NCBI RefSeq assembly: GCF_019795105.1 | Contig: NZ_JAIMFO010000004.1 | Location: 496,001-560,000 of the forward strand | Length of the DNA stretch: 64,000 bases | Origin: Collinsella ureilytica | GTDB taxonomy: Bacteria; Actinomycetota; Coriobacteriia; Coriobacteriales; Coriobacteriaceae | Direction: 5' to 3' | Shown here: piece by piece, positions 1 to 9,560 of the stretch | Layout: every line of letters begins with the position of its first letter | Position numbering within the stretch: position 1 is the first letter of the stretch | Program-made: the position numbers and the translations under genes | The notes under the pieces: generated by a model | The model's database searches: none | The model's input: only the letters and a program-made list of their open reading frames with translations | Told to the model about the DNA's origin: nothing

Positions 1-1529
<1,529 letters not shown>

Positions 1530-1817
1530 TTACTCAACCACTGCGTAAATGTCATCGGCGCGCATGAGGAGATAATCCTCACCGTCGACCTTAATCTCAT
1601 TACCGCCAAACTTGCCGTAAATCACCACGTCGCCGGCCTTAACATCAACAGGAATGCGCTCACCATTCTCGGCACGCTTGCCCTCGCCCACGGCAACAAC
1701 AGTTCCGCGCTGAGGCTTCTCCTGTGCGTTGCTGGCGATATACAGACCAGATGCCGTTTTCTGCTCGGCGGCATCAGGCTTGACCAGAACGCGATCTGCG
1801 AGAGGCTTAAGACTCAT
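1530..1817 (-). CDS. groS: GroES co-chaperonin, 10 kDa
   Basis: Heptameric lid of the GroEL folding chamber. The 95-residue product starts MSLKPLADRVLVKP and shows the family blocks TASGLYIASNAQEKPQRG (mobile loop), VKAGDVVIYGKFGG and a YLLMRADDIYAVVE end, matching the usual length of about 95. The ATG at 1817 is chosen over upstream in-frame codons because an AAGGAGGAACC site lies directly before it; the frame stays open upstream only as an accident. First gene of the groESL operon. The upstream region holds a 9-bp inverted repeat at 1925-1952 that is not the classical CIRCE heat-shock operator. Confidence 0.97.
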   Translation of the reverse strand: MSLKPLADRVLVKPDAAEQKTASGLYIASNAQEKPQRGTVVAVGEGKRAENGERIPVDVKAGDVVIYGKFGGNEIKVDGEDYLLMRADDIYAVVE

Positions 1818-1924
1818 GGGTTCCTCCTTCATCGATGGGTCGGGCACGTGCTGCCCGCACCGATCACTCGTACGTACGGTGTGAATAGTACCCATCGGCT
1901 CAGAGCTATACAACGCAACATCAA

Positions 1925-1952
1925 AAAATCTAAATATCAGCACTTAGATTTT
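1925..1952. promoter_or_regulatory. Inverted repeat upstream of groESL, possible heat-shock operator
   Basis: Perfect 9-bp arms AAAATCTAA and TTAGATTTT are separated by 10 bp (ATATCAGCAC), 108 bp upstream of the groS start codon. The geometry is like CIRCE (9-bp arms, 9-bp spacer), but the sequence is different, and no CIRCE (TTAGCACTC) or HAIR (CTTGAGT) motif is visible nearby. It may be an operator or a leader hairpin. Function is inferred from position only. Confidence 0.45.
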
Positions 1953-2053
1953 ATGATGATATTCTATATAGGTAGCAAAGACTGAGAAGGTCTGTCTGGG
2001 CTGTACTCCTGAGTGCAAACGAGTGCAGCTGTGTGAGCCACAGAAACCTAAGG

Positions 2054-2085
2054 AAAAGGGCTGGGACATACATCCCAACCCTTTT
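2054..2085 (-). terminator. Intrinsic terminator after the split pfl operon
   Basis: 13-nt arms AAAAGGGCTGGGA and TCCCAACCCTTTT with a 6-nt loop and one mismatch. It lies 86 bp downstream of the small glycyl-radical gene, with a T-rich run when read leftward, and also insulates groESL from readthrough. Confidence 0.8.
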
Positions 2086-2170
2086 CTAAACACGTATCCG
2101 TGCGTACTCACTAAGCAAACGTCTTGCGCATACAGCTACTAGGCCAAGAGAGCGAAACTTTGCCCTCTAA

Positions 2171-2422
2171 CTACATGCTCTCGTGGAAGGTACGAGAGAT
2201 GACCTCATCCTGCTGCTCGCGAGTAAGCGTATGGAAGTTCACAGCGTAACCACTCACGCGGATCGTAAGCTGCGGATACTTCTCTGGATGAGCCTGGGCA
2301 TCCAGCAGGGTATCGCGGTTAAAGACGTTGACGTTCAGATGGTGACCACCCTTCTCGGCATATGCATCGAGCATACCAACGAGGTTATCAGCTTGAGCCT
2401 GGGGTACATCGCTAACCTTCAT
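2171..2422 (-). CDS. Glycyl-radical-domain subunit of split pyruvate formate-lyase (GrcA-like)
   Basis: An 83-residue protein equivalent to the last 80 or so residues of a normal pyruvate formate-lyase. It contains [37 protein letters not shown] with the radical-bearing glycine at position 58, and the terminal [17 protein letters not shown]. In intact PFL this segment carries the stable glycyl radical installed by PflA. It lies 74 bp behind the PFL core gene with its own strong AAAAGGAGGAACTC site, so the two are co-transcribed. E. coli GrcA/YfiD is a spare part that replaces a damaged domain in an intact PFL. Here the core gene has no such domain, so this product should be an obligate subunit (inference). 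No activase gene is adjacent. Confidence 0.93.
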   Translation of the reverse strand: MKVSDVPQAQADNLVGMLDAYAEKGGHHLNVNVFNRDTLLDAQAHPEKYPQLTIRVSGYAVNFHTLTREQQDEVISRTFHESM

Positions 2423-2496
2423 GAGTTCCTCCTTTTAGGTTGGGAACTGCGCGCATGAGGCGCAGCTCCCGTACAAAACAATCAACCAACCAACAA

Positions 2497-4614
2497 CTAC
2501 TTGCCGTCTACCGCACCCTCAGGAGCTGAGGCATCAGCACAACAGGCGCAGTCAACCGGATTCTCGAAGACAATATCATCCAGATCGATCTCGTTAAACA
2601 TAACCTCGCCGTCTTTACCCAAGGCTCCCGGCACAATAGAGAAGGTATTGGAAATACCATCTTGAGCATCGCGGAACGGAAGCTTGGAAACAGAGGACAG
2701 AGAAGCAATAGCGCCGTGGCTATCGCGCTTGTGCATGGGATTGGCACCCGGTGCAAATGGCACGCCAGCTGCGCGGCCATCAGGCGTAGCGCCGGTCTTT
2801 TTACCGTACACCACGTTTGAGGTGATGGTCAGCACCGAAGTCGTAGGCACCGAATCACGGTAGGTTCCGTTCATGCGGATATACTCCATGAAGCGGTGGA
2901 CAATGTCGTGGGCCAAGGAATCAACCCGATCATCATCATTGCCGTACTTGGGGAAATCGCCCTCAATTTCAAAGTCTACAATCACGCCATCCTCATCGCG
3001 AACGGGATGCACCTTGGCGTACTTAATTGCAGAGAGTGAGTCTGCCACAACAGACAGGCCAGCAATGCCAGTAGCAAACCAGCGATGCACGTGCTTGTCG
3101 TGCAGAGCCATCTGGATGCGCTCGTAGCAGTACTTGTCATGCATATAGTGGATGATGTTCAGCGAGTTTACATACACGCCAGCAAGCCACTTCATCATGT
3201 CGTTATACTTGGCCATTACATCGTCAAAATCGAGGGTATCGCCCTCAACCACGCGATACTTCGGACCAACCTGCTTCTTGGAAACCTCATCCACGCCACC
3301 GTTCAAAGCATAAAGCAAGCACTTTGCCAAGTTAGCGCGGGCACCAAAGAACTGCATCTCCTTGCCAACACGCATGGAAGACACGCAGCACGCAATAGCG
3401 TAATCGTCCCCGTGATAGGCGCGCATCAGATCGTCATTCTCATACTGGATGGACGAGCTGGCAATTGAGGTCTTGGCGCAAAACTCTTTGAAGTTCTGGG
3501 GAAGCCTGGTGCTCCAAAGCACCGTGAGGTTTGGCTCAGGCGAGGTGCCCATGGTCTCAAGCGTGTGCAGATACCGGAAGCTCGTCTTAGTAACGAGGGT
3601 ACGTCCATCTACTCCCATGCCACCAATCGCCTCGGTTACCCACTGCGGGTCGCCGGTGAAGAGCGCCTGATACTCGGGGGTACGAGCGAACTTAACCATG
3701 CGAAGCTTCATGATGAAGTGATCGATGAACTCCTGGATCTGCTCCTCGGTAAAGGTGCCACGAGCAAGGTCGCGCTCAGCATAGATATCAATAAAGGTGC
3801 TGGTGCGTCCAATGGACATAGCGGCACCATTTTGCTCCTTGGTTGCAGCAAGATAGGCAAAGTACATCCACTGAATGGCCTCTTGCGTGTTGGTTGCCGG
3901 AGCAGAAATATCAAAGCCATAGAGCTGAGCCATTTCCTTCAGCTCGCCCAAGGCGCGAATCTGCTCTTGTAGCTCCTCGCGATCGCGAATATTCTCTTCG
4001 TTCATCACAACGGGCGTGGAGGCCTTCTGAGCCTTCTTGTCCTCAATCAGGTGATCAACACCATAGAGTGCAACGCGACGATAGTCGCCAATAATACGGC
4101 CACGGCCATACCCGTCGGGAAGACCCGTGATGATATGCGCCGAGCGGCAGGCACGCATCTCGTCGGTATATACATCGAAGACACCGGCGTTGTGGGTCTT
4201 ACGGCGCGTGGTGTATGTCTCTACCACGTCTTTATCAATCTCGTATCCGTGCTGAGCTGCTGCCTGCACAGAAATACGAATACCGCCGTTTACGTGCAAG
4301 GCGCGCTTGAGCGGCTTATCGGTTTGGAGGCCAACAATGGTCTCCTTCTCGGGGTGCTTCGCATCAATATAGCCAGCTGGATGGCTGCAAATGCCGGTAA
4401 TAACCTTGGTGTCCATATCAAGAACACCGCCCTGTTCGCGCTCCTTTAAGAGCAAATCGAGCACATTGCCCCAAAGCTCCTCAGTGCGCGAAGTTGCGGG
4501 CGCGAGGAAGGAATCGTCTCCCTCGTAAGGGGTGTAGTTCTGCTGGATAAAGTCCCGGACATCCACCTCCTGCTCCCAATTGCCACCCTCGAATCCGTCC
4601 CATGCCTCCTGCAT
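2497..4614 (-). CDS. pflB: Pyruvate formate-lyase catalytic core lacking the glycyl-radical domain
   Basis: Cleaves pyruvate with CoA to acetyl-CoA and formate in anaerobic fermentation. The 705-residue product aligns from MQEAWDGF to the SNTFSIVPGALGKDGE block and holds the catalytic Cys409-Cys410 pair in YAIACCVSSM, as well as MQFFGARANLAK, NIIHYMHDKY and TITSNVVYGKKTG. It then ends in an unrelated tail with a CACC cysteine cluster (positions 689-692) rather than the RVSGY glycyl-radical domain, which is encoded by the next gene. Normal PFL is about 750-760 residues. The ATG at 4614 matches the family N-terminus and has AAGGAG upstream; an upstream in-frame extension to 4842 has no family similarity. 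The Cys-rich tail may dock the small subunit or bind metal (speculation). Confidence 0.95.
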   Translation of the reverse strand: MQEAWDGFEGGNWEQEVDVRDFIQQNYTPYEGDDSFLAPATSRTEELWGNVLDLLLKEREQGGVLDMDTKVITGICSHPAGYIDAKHPEKETIVGLQTDKPLKRALHVNGGIRISVQAAAQHGYEIDKDVVETYTTRRKTHNAGVFDVYTDEMRACRSAHIITGLPDGYGRGRIIGDYRRVALYGVDHLIEDKKAQKASTPVVMNEENIRDREELQEQIRALGELKEMAQLYGFDISAPATNTQEAIQWMYFAYLAATKEQNGAAMSIGRTSTFIDIYAERDLARGTFTEEQIQEFIDHFIMKLRMVKFARTPEYQALFTGDPQWVTEAIGGMGVDGRTLVTKTSFRYLHTLETMGTSPEPNLTVLWSTRLPQNFKEFCAKTSIASSSIQYENDDLMRAYHGDDYAIACCVSSMRVGKEMQFFGARANLAKCLLYALNGGVDEVSKKQVGPKYRVVEGDTLDFDDVMAKYNDMMKWLAGVYVNSLNIIHYMHDKYCYERIQMALHDKHVHRWFATGIAGLSVVADSLSAIKYAKVHPVRDEDGVIVDFEIEGDFPKYGNDDDRVDSLAHDIVHRFMEYIRMNGTYRDSVPTTSVLTITSNVVYGKKTGATPDGRAAGVPFAPGANPMHKRDSHGAIASLSSVSKLPFRDAQDGISNTFSIVPGALGKDGEVMFNEIDLDDIVFENPVDCACCADASAPEGAVDGK

Positions 4615-5057
4615 TCTGTGACCACGCTCCTTGTTGCCACCTGACGCGAGGAACGCTCTTGCGAACCCGCGTATGAACCGAACCCGACGCTGCAGCCGTC
4701 TTTTTGTAACGAAAAAAAGAAGCAGTTTGGCGCCGACAGAAGTCTGTACGGGAAATGATATCATTCGATTACTTTTTATTCGGTACCGTTCACCGATTAT
4801 CCCTGCTATTTTCTTGACAAGCAGCTTACCGGATACTGTCATTTTTTATCCCCACAGGGTCATGGTAAAAATTCGCCTCGGGTGAGCTGAGTCACGAAAA
4901 AGCGAGGCTCGGATGGATTCGAACCTCGCCTACTTACGTGTGAATATACGTATGAGTACGCTGAATTTTTCACGCCCTCTGTGTGGATGCAACGCTCCAC
5001 TCCATCAGATAGCCTCACGCCATATCAGCATTTGCTCAACTTCGCGCAAAAAGAAAA

Positions 5058-5120
5058 AGCAGGAGGCCTTGGAGACAGAGCCGGGATCCGATTCCCCGGG
5101 CGAATCCTGAGCCACCTGCT
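5058..5120 (-). terminator. Large GC-rich hairpin with T-rich tail
   Basis: Read leftward, outer arms AGCAGG and CCTGCT enclose an inner CCGGG/CCCGG hairpin and are followed by TTTTTCTTTTT. This fits a rho-independent terminator for the ABC exporter operon, or an attenuator in a long pfl leader. Confidence 0.5.
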
Positions 5121-5324
5121 TTCCCCAGTACTTTAGTTGAATGGTGAGCTGCGAGCAAGTATCGAAAGTACTTTCTAAGGCCTGCGAGACACCTGCATGT
5201 TCACCTTTAGTGCTTGCCTCCATATCTTAGGCGCGCATCTTTTAGAAAAGGACTTAGTAGGGACGCTCTAGAGCGCAAGCTTTCCGCGTTCAGCAGAGGC
5301 ACGCTATCCCACAGTCATGTACCA

Positions 5325-5354
5325 GCACAGGCAACGTGCTCGCGCTGCCTGTGC
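5325..5354 (-). terminator. Hairpin just after ABC permease gene
   Basis: Perfect 9-bp arms GCACAGGCA and TGCCTGTGC with a 12-nt loop, 18 bp beyond the permease stop. There is no T-run, so it could be a weak terminator or an mRNA 3'-end stabiliser. Confidence 0.4.
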
Positions 5355-5371
5355 CAGCCGCGCAATACATC

Positions 5372-7528
5372 CTATAAGGTATGGCGCACACGGATAGCAT
5401 CGTGCACGATTCTCCTACTCGTGAGGTAGGTAATGAGGAAGTACCCACCATAAGCCGTTACAAAGATGCCAAGCGTTAAAGCTACCGTTCCAGCAATGGA
5501 AAGACCGCCAAAGAGAAGAGCGATCCGTGTCACCACCTTAAGTGCTACATACGAGTGCGCCGTGGCTACCACGAGGGGCAGCAAGAAGAAAACTGCCTGC
5601 TGGATAAGGACTGAACGCATAACCTGCCGCCTGGCAACGCCGATCTCAGAGAGCACTCGATAAGCAGACCCCGTATCCGATACATTCGAGAGCTGCTGGA
5701 TCGCTAGAATCGCAGCAGAAGCAATCACGAGTACAAAACCAATGTAGAGGGCCAGATAAGAAATGAGACCTTTGAAGGTGCCGGAAGACTCAACAATGCT
5801 GGTGCGTGTTGCGTCATTTGTCCAAAATCCAATGTCAGTCAAGGCACTCTCTGGAGCGTCTGCGCCTTGCGCGACGTAGTCGTCCCCCTCCTTGGTGGTG
5901 ATACCATCGCGATAGCGCATGAGCAGATTGCTTTCCATCAAACAATAGTTTGAATTATCAATAACTGCGTCGGGCACGATGAGCGTTCCCGGATTGGTCG
6001 TCTGAGCATTGTGGAACACACTCGTTGCTGCATCAATCTTCTCGTTTACCGGATGCAGGCGATGACCCGAAAGCTCAATAGGTTCCTTTTTCTTAAGCGC
6101 CTCATCGTAAACGCTATTCATAATACCGCCACCATCGCTGGTAAGAATGTAACCATCCCTACCAACCGAAACCGAGGGCAGACCCCGAAAGGCAAGGTAG
6201 CGGTTATAGTCACTCTCACGCATGAGGTCAATGCCGAGAACATCTACGTTGGAATACTTCATCTCCGGGGGCAGGTCTACCCCCACCTGCTTTGCCAAAC
6301 CCCCATAGCTCAGCTCTGGGATGCCACTCTCACTATCCTGACGCATGGCACAGTACACCTCGAACTGCACCGTATCACCGGCAATCTTAGCAAGATCAAA
6401 GACCGTACCATCAGGTCGCTCATACCGCGTATCTGCCATGAGATCGATCGGGTGTTTCGTGAAAGGATACGTACCTCCCTCCTGCTCCACCTGCGACTCT
6501 GCATGACGAGCATCAAGGTACATAAAGGCACGCGAGTAATCTGCAGGAGTAGAACGCTCAGCGCTCTCTGCCATCGAGCTCGCTATCGACATGCCACCCG
6601 AAACGGAAGTTGCAGCTAAGAAAAGCACCATCGCGATCACGGCCATAGAAATAGAAACTGTGTTCACCTTAGCCGAGATTTGGCGAAGCGTGAACATGGT
6701 GAGTCCGCGCCAATAAAGTCCGCGTACAAAAGAAAGGGCTCGAAGCATCAAGCTCGAAAAGCCAAAAAAGACAAGCAAGGTACCCACGATAACAATCGCA
6801 GTCGTCACCGCGAAGCGCTCAAGACCATCACTCTTCCCATAGATGGGCAGGCCGTCGGCCAAAAGACGCGAGTAGGCAATACCCACAAGAATCGCGCCCA
6901 CAATAAAGACGATTGCACCAATCCAGGGGTTTCTGATCTGAACACGCTCGTGGCGACGGCTTGCACTCATGAGGTCGATAATCTTGGCGCGAGCAACCAC
7001 GCGCAGATTAAACACAAGCGTGACAAGGAAGGTCGCAGCCATGCACATCAGCGTGATGAAAAATGCCGGAACAGAGAAAAAGAAATGGAAGCTTGCGATT
7101 GTTGTTCCAAAAAGAGCCGCAGTCAGTAGGGTCATGAGCTGCGATAAGCCAATGCCAAGCACAATGCCGAGAACAAAAGCCACACCTGAAACCAAAAGCG
7201 TTTCTAAGGTCATCATCCGTGCGATCTGACTGCGCGTCATACCGAGTACTTGGCAAAGACCAAACTCTTTCTTTCTGCGCTTCATGATGAAGTTATTGGC
7301 GTAGACCATCAAAAAGCCCATGACGACCGCCAAAAACATCGTGAGTCCACCGATCAGGCTGGAAGTGAAGGGCACCAGACTCTGATCCGTGATGCCGGTA
7401 TAGTTGATCTGCAACGAAATCGTATTAAATGCGTAGAACATGACGACGCCAATGGTAAGCGTCAAAAGGTAAATGAGGTAATCACTGCCCGCCCGGCGAA
7501 CGTTGCCCCATGCGAGCTTACAAAGCAT
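5372..7528 (-). CDS. FtsX-family ABC transporter permease, BceB-like
   Basis: Membrane component of an ABC exporter of the peptide-detoxification/MacB superfamily. The 718-residue protein has an N-terminal membrane segment (LIYLLTLTIGVVMFYAF), an FtsX block (FLAVVMGFLMVYANNFIMKRRKKEFGL), further helices around residues 105-300, a long hydrophilic presumably extracellular region of about 250 residues, and a second FtsX block near the C-terminus (IGFVLVIASAAILAIQQLSNV). That layout is typical of BceB/VraG-type permeases. The ATG at 7528 is preferred over a GTG at 7543 because the GTG sits inside the Shine-Dalgarno GGGGAGGAC. It overlaps the ATPase gene by 11 bp, indicating coupling. No Bce-type kinase/regulator pair is next to it, so the substrate is unknown. 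Confidence 0.85.
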   Translation of the reverse strand: MLCKLAWGNVRRAGSDYLIYLLTLTIGVVMFYAFNTISLQINYTGITDQSLVPFTSSLIGGLTMFLAVVMGFLMVYANNFIMKRRKKEFGLCQVLGMTRSQIARMMTLETLLVSGVAFVLGIVLGIGLSQLMTLLTAALFGTTIASFHFFFSVPAFFITLMCMAATFLVTLVFNLRVVARAKIIDLMSASRRHERVQIRNPWIGAIVFIVGAILVGIAYSRLLADGLPIYGKSDGLERFAVTTAIVIVGTLLVFFGFSSLMLRALSFVRGLYWRGLTMFTLRQISAKVNTVSISMAVIAMVLFLAATSVSGGMSIASSMAESAERSTPADYSRAFMYLDARHAESQVEQEGGTYPFTKHPIDLMADTRYERPDGTVFDLAKIAGDTVQFEVYCAMRQDSESGIPELSYGGLAKQVGVDLPPEMKYSNVDVLGIDLMRESDYNRYLAFRGLPSVSVGRDGYILTSDGGGIMNSVYDEALKKKEPIELSGHRLHPVNEKIDAATSVFHNAQTTNPGTLIVPDAVIDNSNYCLMESNLLMRYRDGITTKEGDDYVAQGADAPESALTDIGFWTNDATRTSIVESSGTFKGLISYLALYIGFVLVIASAAILAIQQLSNVSDTGSAYRVLSEIGVARRQVMRSVLIQQAVFFLLPLVVATAHSYVALKVVTRIALLFGGLSIAGTVALTLGIFVTAYGGYFLITYLTSRRIVHDAIRVRHTL

Positions 7529-8297
7529 CGGAGTCCTCCCCACCCATCATGGCAACAACTTCCATGATGCGATCAAAGAAGGCACGCCGATCGATATCTC
7601 CGCGACGGAGCTCAGTAAAAAGTCGACCATCGCGAATAATAAGCACACGTGAGGTATAGCTCGCGGCAAAACTATCGTGCGTAACCATCAGCACCGTAGC
7701 GCTCGCCTTTTTGTTCATCGCCTCAAAGCTCTCAAGAAGCAGACGAGCATTTTTTGAGTCAAGCGAGCCGGTGGGCTCATCTGCCATGATGATGGCAGGG
7801 TTCGTAATCAGAGCGCGCGCTGCTGCCGCTCGTTGCTGCTGGCCTCCAGATAGCTGATAGGGATAGCGATCAAGGGTCTGGGCAATGCCAAAGCGCTCAG
7901 CCACCTCATCTACGCGCGCAAGCACCTCTTTCGGGGAAACGCGAGCAATGGTGAGCGGCAAGGCAATATTCTCGCGAATACTCAAGGTGTCTAACAGGTT
8001 CGCATCTTGGAAGATAAAGCCCAGTTGCTCGCGGCGAAAGCGCGTGAGTTGATCCGAGCGGTAAGCTGTAATGTCTACGCCATTGATATGCACCGATCCA
8101 CTGGTTACCGAGTCAATGGTGGACACGCAATTCAAAAGCGTAGACTTGCCGGAACCCGAAGGTCCCATGATTGCCACAAACTCTCCGGAGTCAATAGAAA
8201 ATGACACGTCATCAAGAGCACGAGTTACTGCCCCGCGCGAGCCAAACACCTTCTCAACATGCTGTACATCAAGCACGGGATGCGTCCCTTGTTGCAT
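7518..8297 (-). CDS. ABC transporter ATP-binding protein, BceA/MacB/LolD type
   Basis: ATPase partner of the downstream FtsX-type permease. The 259-residue product shows Walker [11 protein letters not shown]-loop FIFQDANLL, signature LSGGQQQR, Walker [13 protein letters not shown] and H-loop MVTHD. The TGSLD wording after Walker B is characteristic of the LolD/MacB/BceA branch. The ATG at 8297 is preceded by GGGAGG; an upstream open extension lacks family similarity. Likely role: removal or sensing of antimicrobial peptides or lipid II-binding compounds at the membrane (family inference). Confidence 0.9.
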   Translation of the reverse strand: MQQGTHPVLDVQHVEKVFGSRGAVTRALDDVSFSIDSGEFVAIMGPSGSGKSTLLNCVSTIDSVTSGSVHINGVDITAYRSDQLTRFRREQLGFIFQDANLLDTLSIRENIALPLTIARVSPKEVLARVDEVAERFGIAQTLDRYPYQLSGGQQQRAAAARALITNPAIIMADEPTGSLDSKNARLLLESFEAMNKKASATVLMVTHDSFAASYTSRVLIIRDGRLFTELRRGDIDRRAFFDRIMEVVAMMGGEDSDAL

Positions 8298-8435
8298 GCG
8301 TACCTCCCGGTTCTTTGAGCGGACATGCCGCCAGATACGGATATCTTCGCATTCCATACTGTCAGGGACAAAGATGTACAGCCATCGATTCTGCTTACAG
8401 CTTGCTTGCGCTTTCGTAAGGTTTGCACCTGAGCC

Positions 8436-9548
8436 TTACACCCGCTCTTCGGGGTATACCACGCCCCAATCGGCACGCAGGCGCGTCATGATCTCCATCA
8501 CATCGGCAGCAATATCCAAAAGCCCTGCTTTTTGTGCATCTCCTGCAACTGCCGCCTCCAGATTGGCAACCTCATAGCACAGTGCATAGGCTTCCTCGCC
8601 CACACATACTTCCTCGCGGTGTCCATCGTGAGTCCACACAATCTCGGCGCGATCAGCCCGGGGATAGGAGTTGACCTCGATATAGCACTTGTCAAAGCTC
8701 AAGACTGCACGCTTGGGCTGCTTGGAGTGCAGAGAAAGAGAAAAGATGCCCAACTCGCCCTCAGCATTGCGCGTTACAAAACCGCTCGTCTCATCAACGC
8801 CGGTGCTCGAAAGATTCGCAAGCGATACCACCTCAGCAGGACAGCTAGTCATAAACAGCCGAGCAATCGTTAAGGCATAGACGCCAATATCGAGCATGGC
8901 ACCACCGGCAAGCGCAGGATTATAAAAGCGATTGGTAAGGTCGCCATACTCCTTATAGCTGCCAAAATTCACCTGAGCGAGGTTGAACGAGCCAAAGTCT
9001 CCTTCGGTCGCGCGGCGGCGCAGTTCATAGAACAGCGGCATGTGCAAAATAGTCGTAGCGTCCATGAGTACCACGCCATGAGTGCGAGCAAGCTCACGTG
9101 CTTCGGTAAGCTCAGCGGAGTTCAACGTAATTGCCTTCTCGCAAAGCACATGCTTGCCTGCAGCGAGAGCTCCGCGCAAATACTCGATATGCGTGTTATG
9201 AGGCGTGGTGATATACACCGCATCAATCTCAGGATCAGCGTAGAGTTCCTCGAAGCTCTCATACACGCGAGGAATGCCATAGGTCTTGGCAAAGGCTTCT
9301 GCCCGCGCGTATGTGCGATTCGCAACACCAGCAAGACCGCGACCGGCCAGCGCTAACGACTGAGCCATTTGATTTGCAATAACACCGCAACCAATAACTG
9401 CCCACGTAAGCTGAGGAGCAGCAAAGATATCAGCCGGAAATGGGCGATCTGCCACAGCGGCAAAGGCAGCCTTTGCTGCCTGCTCCGCATCTAAGGCACC
9501 TGAAGCTCCAGGTAATTGCTCGCTACTTCTGCATGTTTTCTCGCCCAC
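8436..9548 (-). CDS. Gfo/Idh/MocA-family NAD(P)-dependent oxidoreductase
   Basis: Cytoplasmic dehydrogenase of the glucose-fructose oxidoreductase/inositol dehydrogenase family. After an unusual 48-residue N-terminal extension comes the Rossmann dinucleotide motif WAVIGCGVIANQMAQSL, then DAVYITTPHNTHIEY and the catalytic-lysine motif HVLCEKAITLN, where most relatives have EKP. The C-terminal beta-sheet domain contains YNPALAGGAMLDIGVYAL. Length 370 is slightly above the 330-350 norm because of the extension; internal starts are possible, but none has a better site. It sits 12 bp upstream of the htpG stop side with no functional link apparent. Substrate unknown. Confidence 0.85.
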   Translation of the reverse strand: MGEKTCRSSEQLPGASGALDAEQAAKAAFAAVADRPFPADIFAAPQLTWAVIGCGVIANQMAQSLALAGRGLAGVANRTYARAEAFAKTYGIPRVYESFEELYADPEIDAVYITTPHNTHIEYLRGALAAGKHVLCEKAITLNSAELTEARELARTHGVVLMDATTILHMPLFYELRRRATEGDFGSFNLAQVNFGSYKEYGDLTNRFYNPALAGGAMLDIGVYALTIARLFMTSCPAEVVSLANLSSTGVDETSGFVTRNAEGELGIFSLSLHSKQPKRAVLSFDKCYIEVNSYPRADRAEIVWTHDGHREEVCVGEEAYALCYEVANLEAAVAGDAQKAGLLDIAADVMEIMTRLRADWGVVYPEERV

Positions 9549-9560
9549 GATAAGGCCTCC

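Larger units (their letters stand above)
4615..5371. other. Long intergenic region upstream of split pfl
   Basis: No convincing gene in 757 bp. It holds a 12-bp perfect palindrome AATGATATCATT at 4754-4765, about 140 bp upstream of the pfl start and not matching an FNR (TTGAT-N4-ATCAA) site. At 4876-4940 there are two alternative GCGAGG/CCTCGC hairpins with a tRNA T-loop-like string. Two terminator-like structures are listed separately. The pfl promoter must lie here, but I cannot place it with confidence. Confidence 0.5.

Noticed and set aside
1860-2010. CIRCE or HAIR heat-shock operator for groESL
   Set aside because: TCAGCACTT resembles one CIRCE half, but the partner half is absent; two GAGTGC words at 2010-2026 are direct, not inverted.
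4754-4765. FNR box controlling pfl
   Set aside because: AATGATATCATT lacks the TTGAT-N4-ATCAA spacing.
4905-4945. tRNA-like T-loop string (GGTTCGAATCC on the minus strand)
   Set aside because: The flanking five bases do not pair as a T-stem and no acceptor, D or anticodon arm is present; at most a relic.
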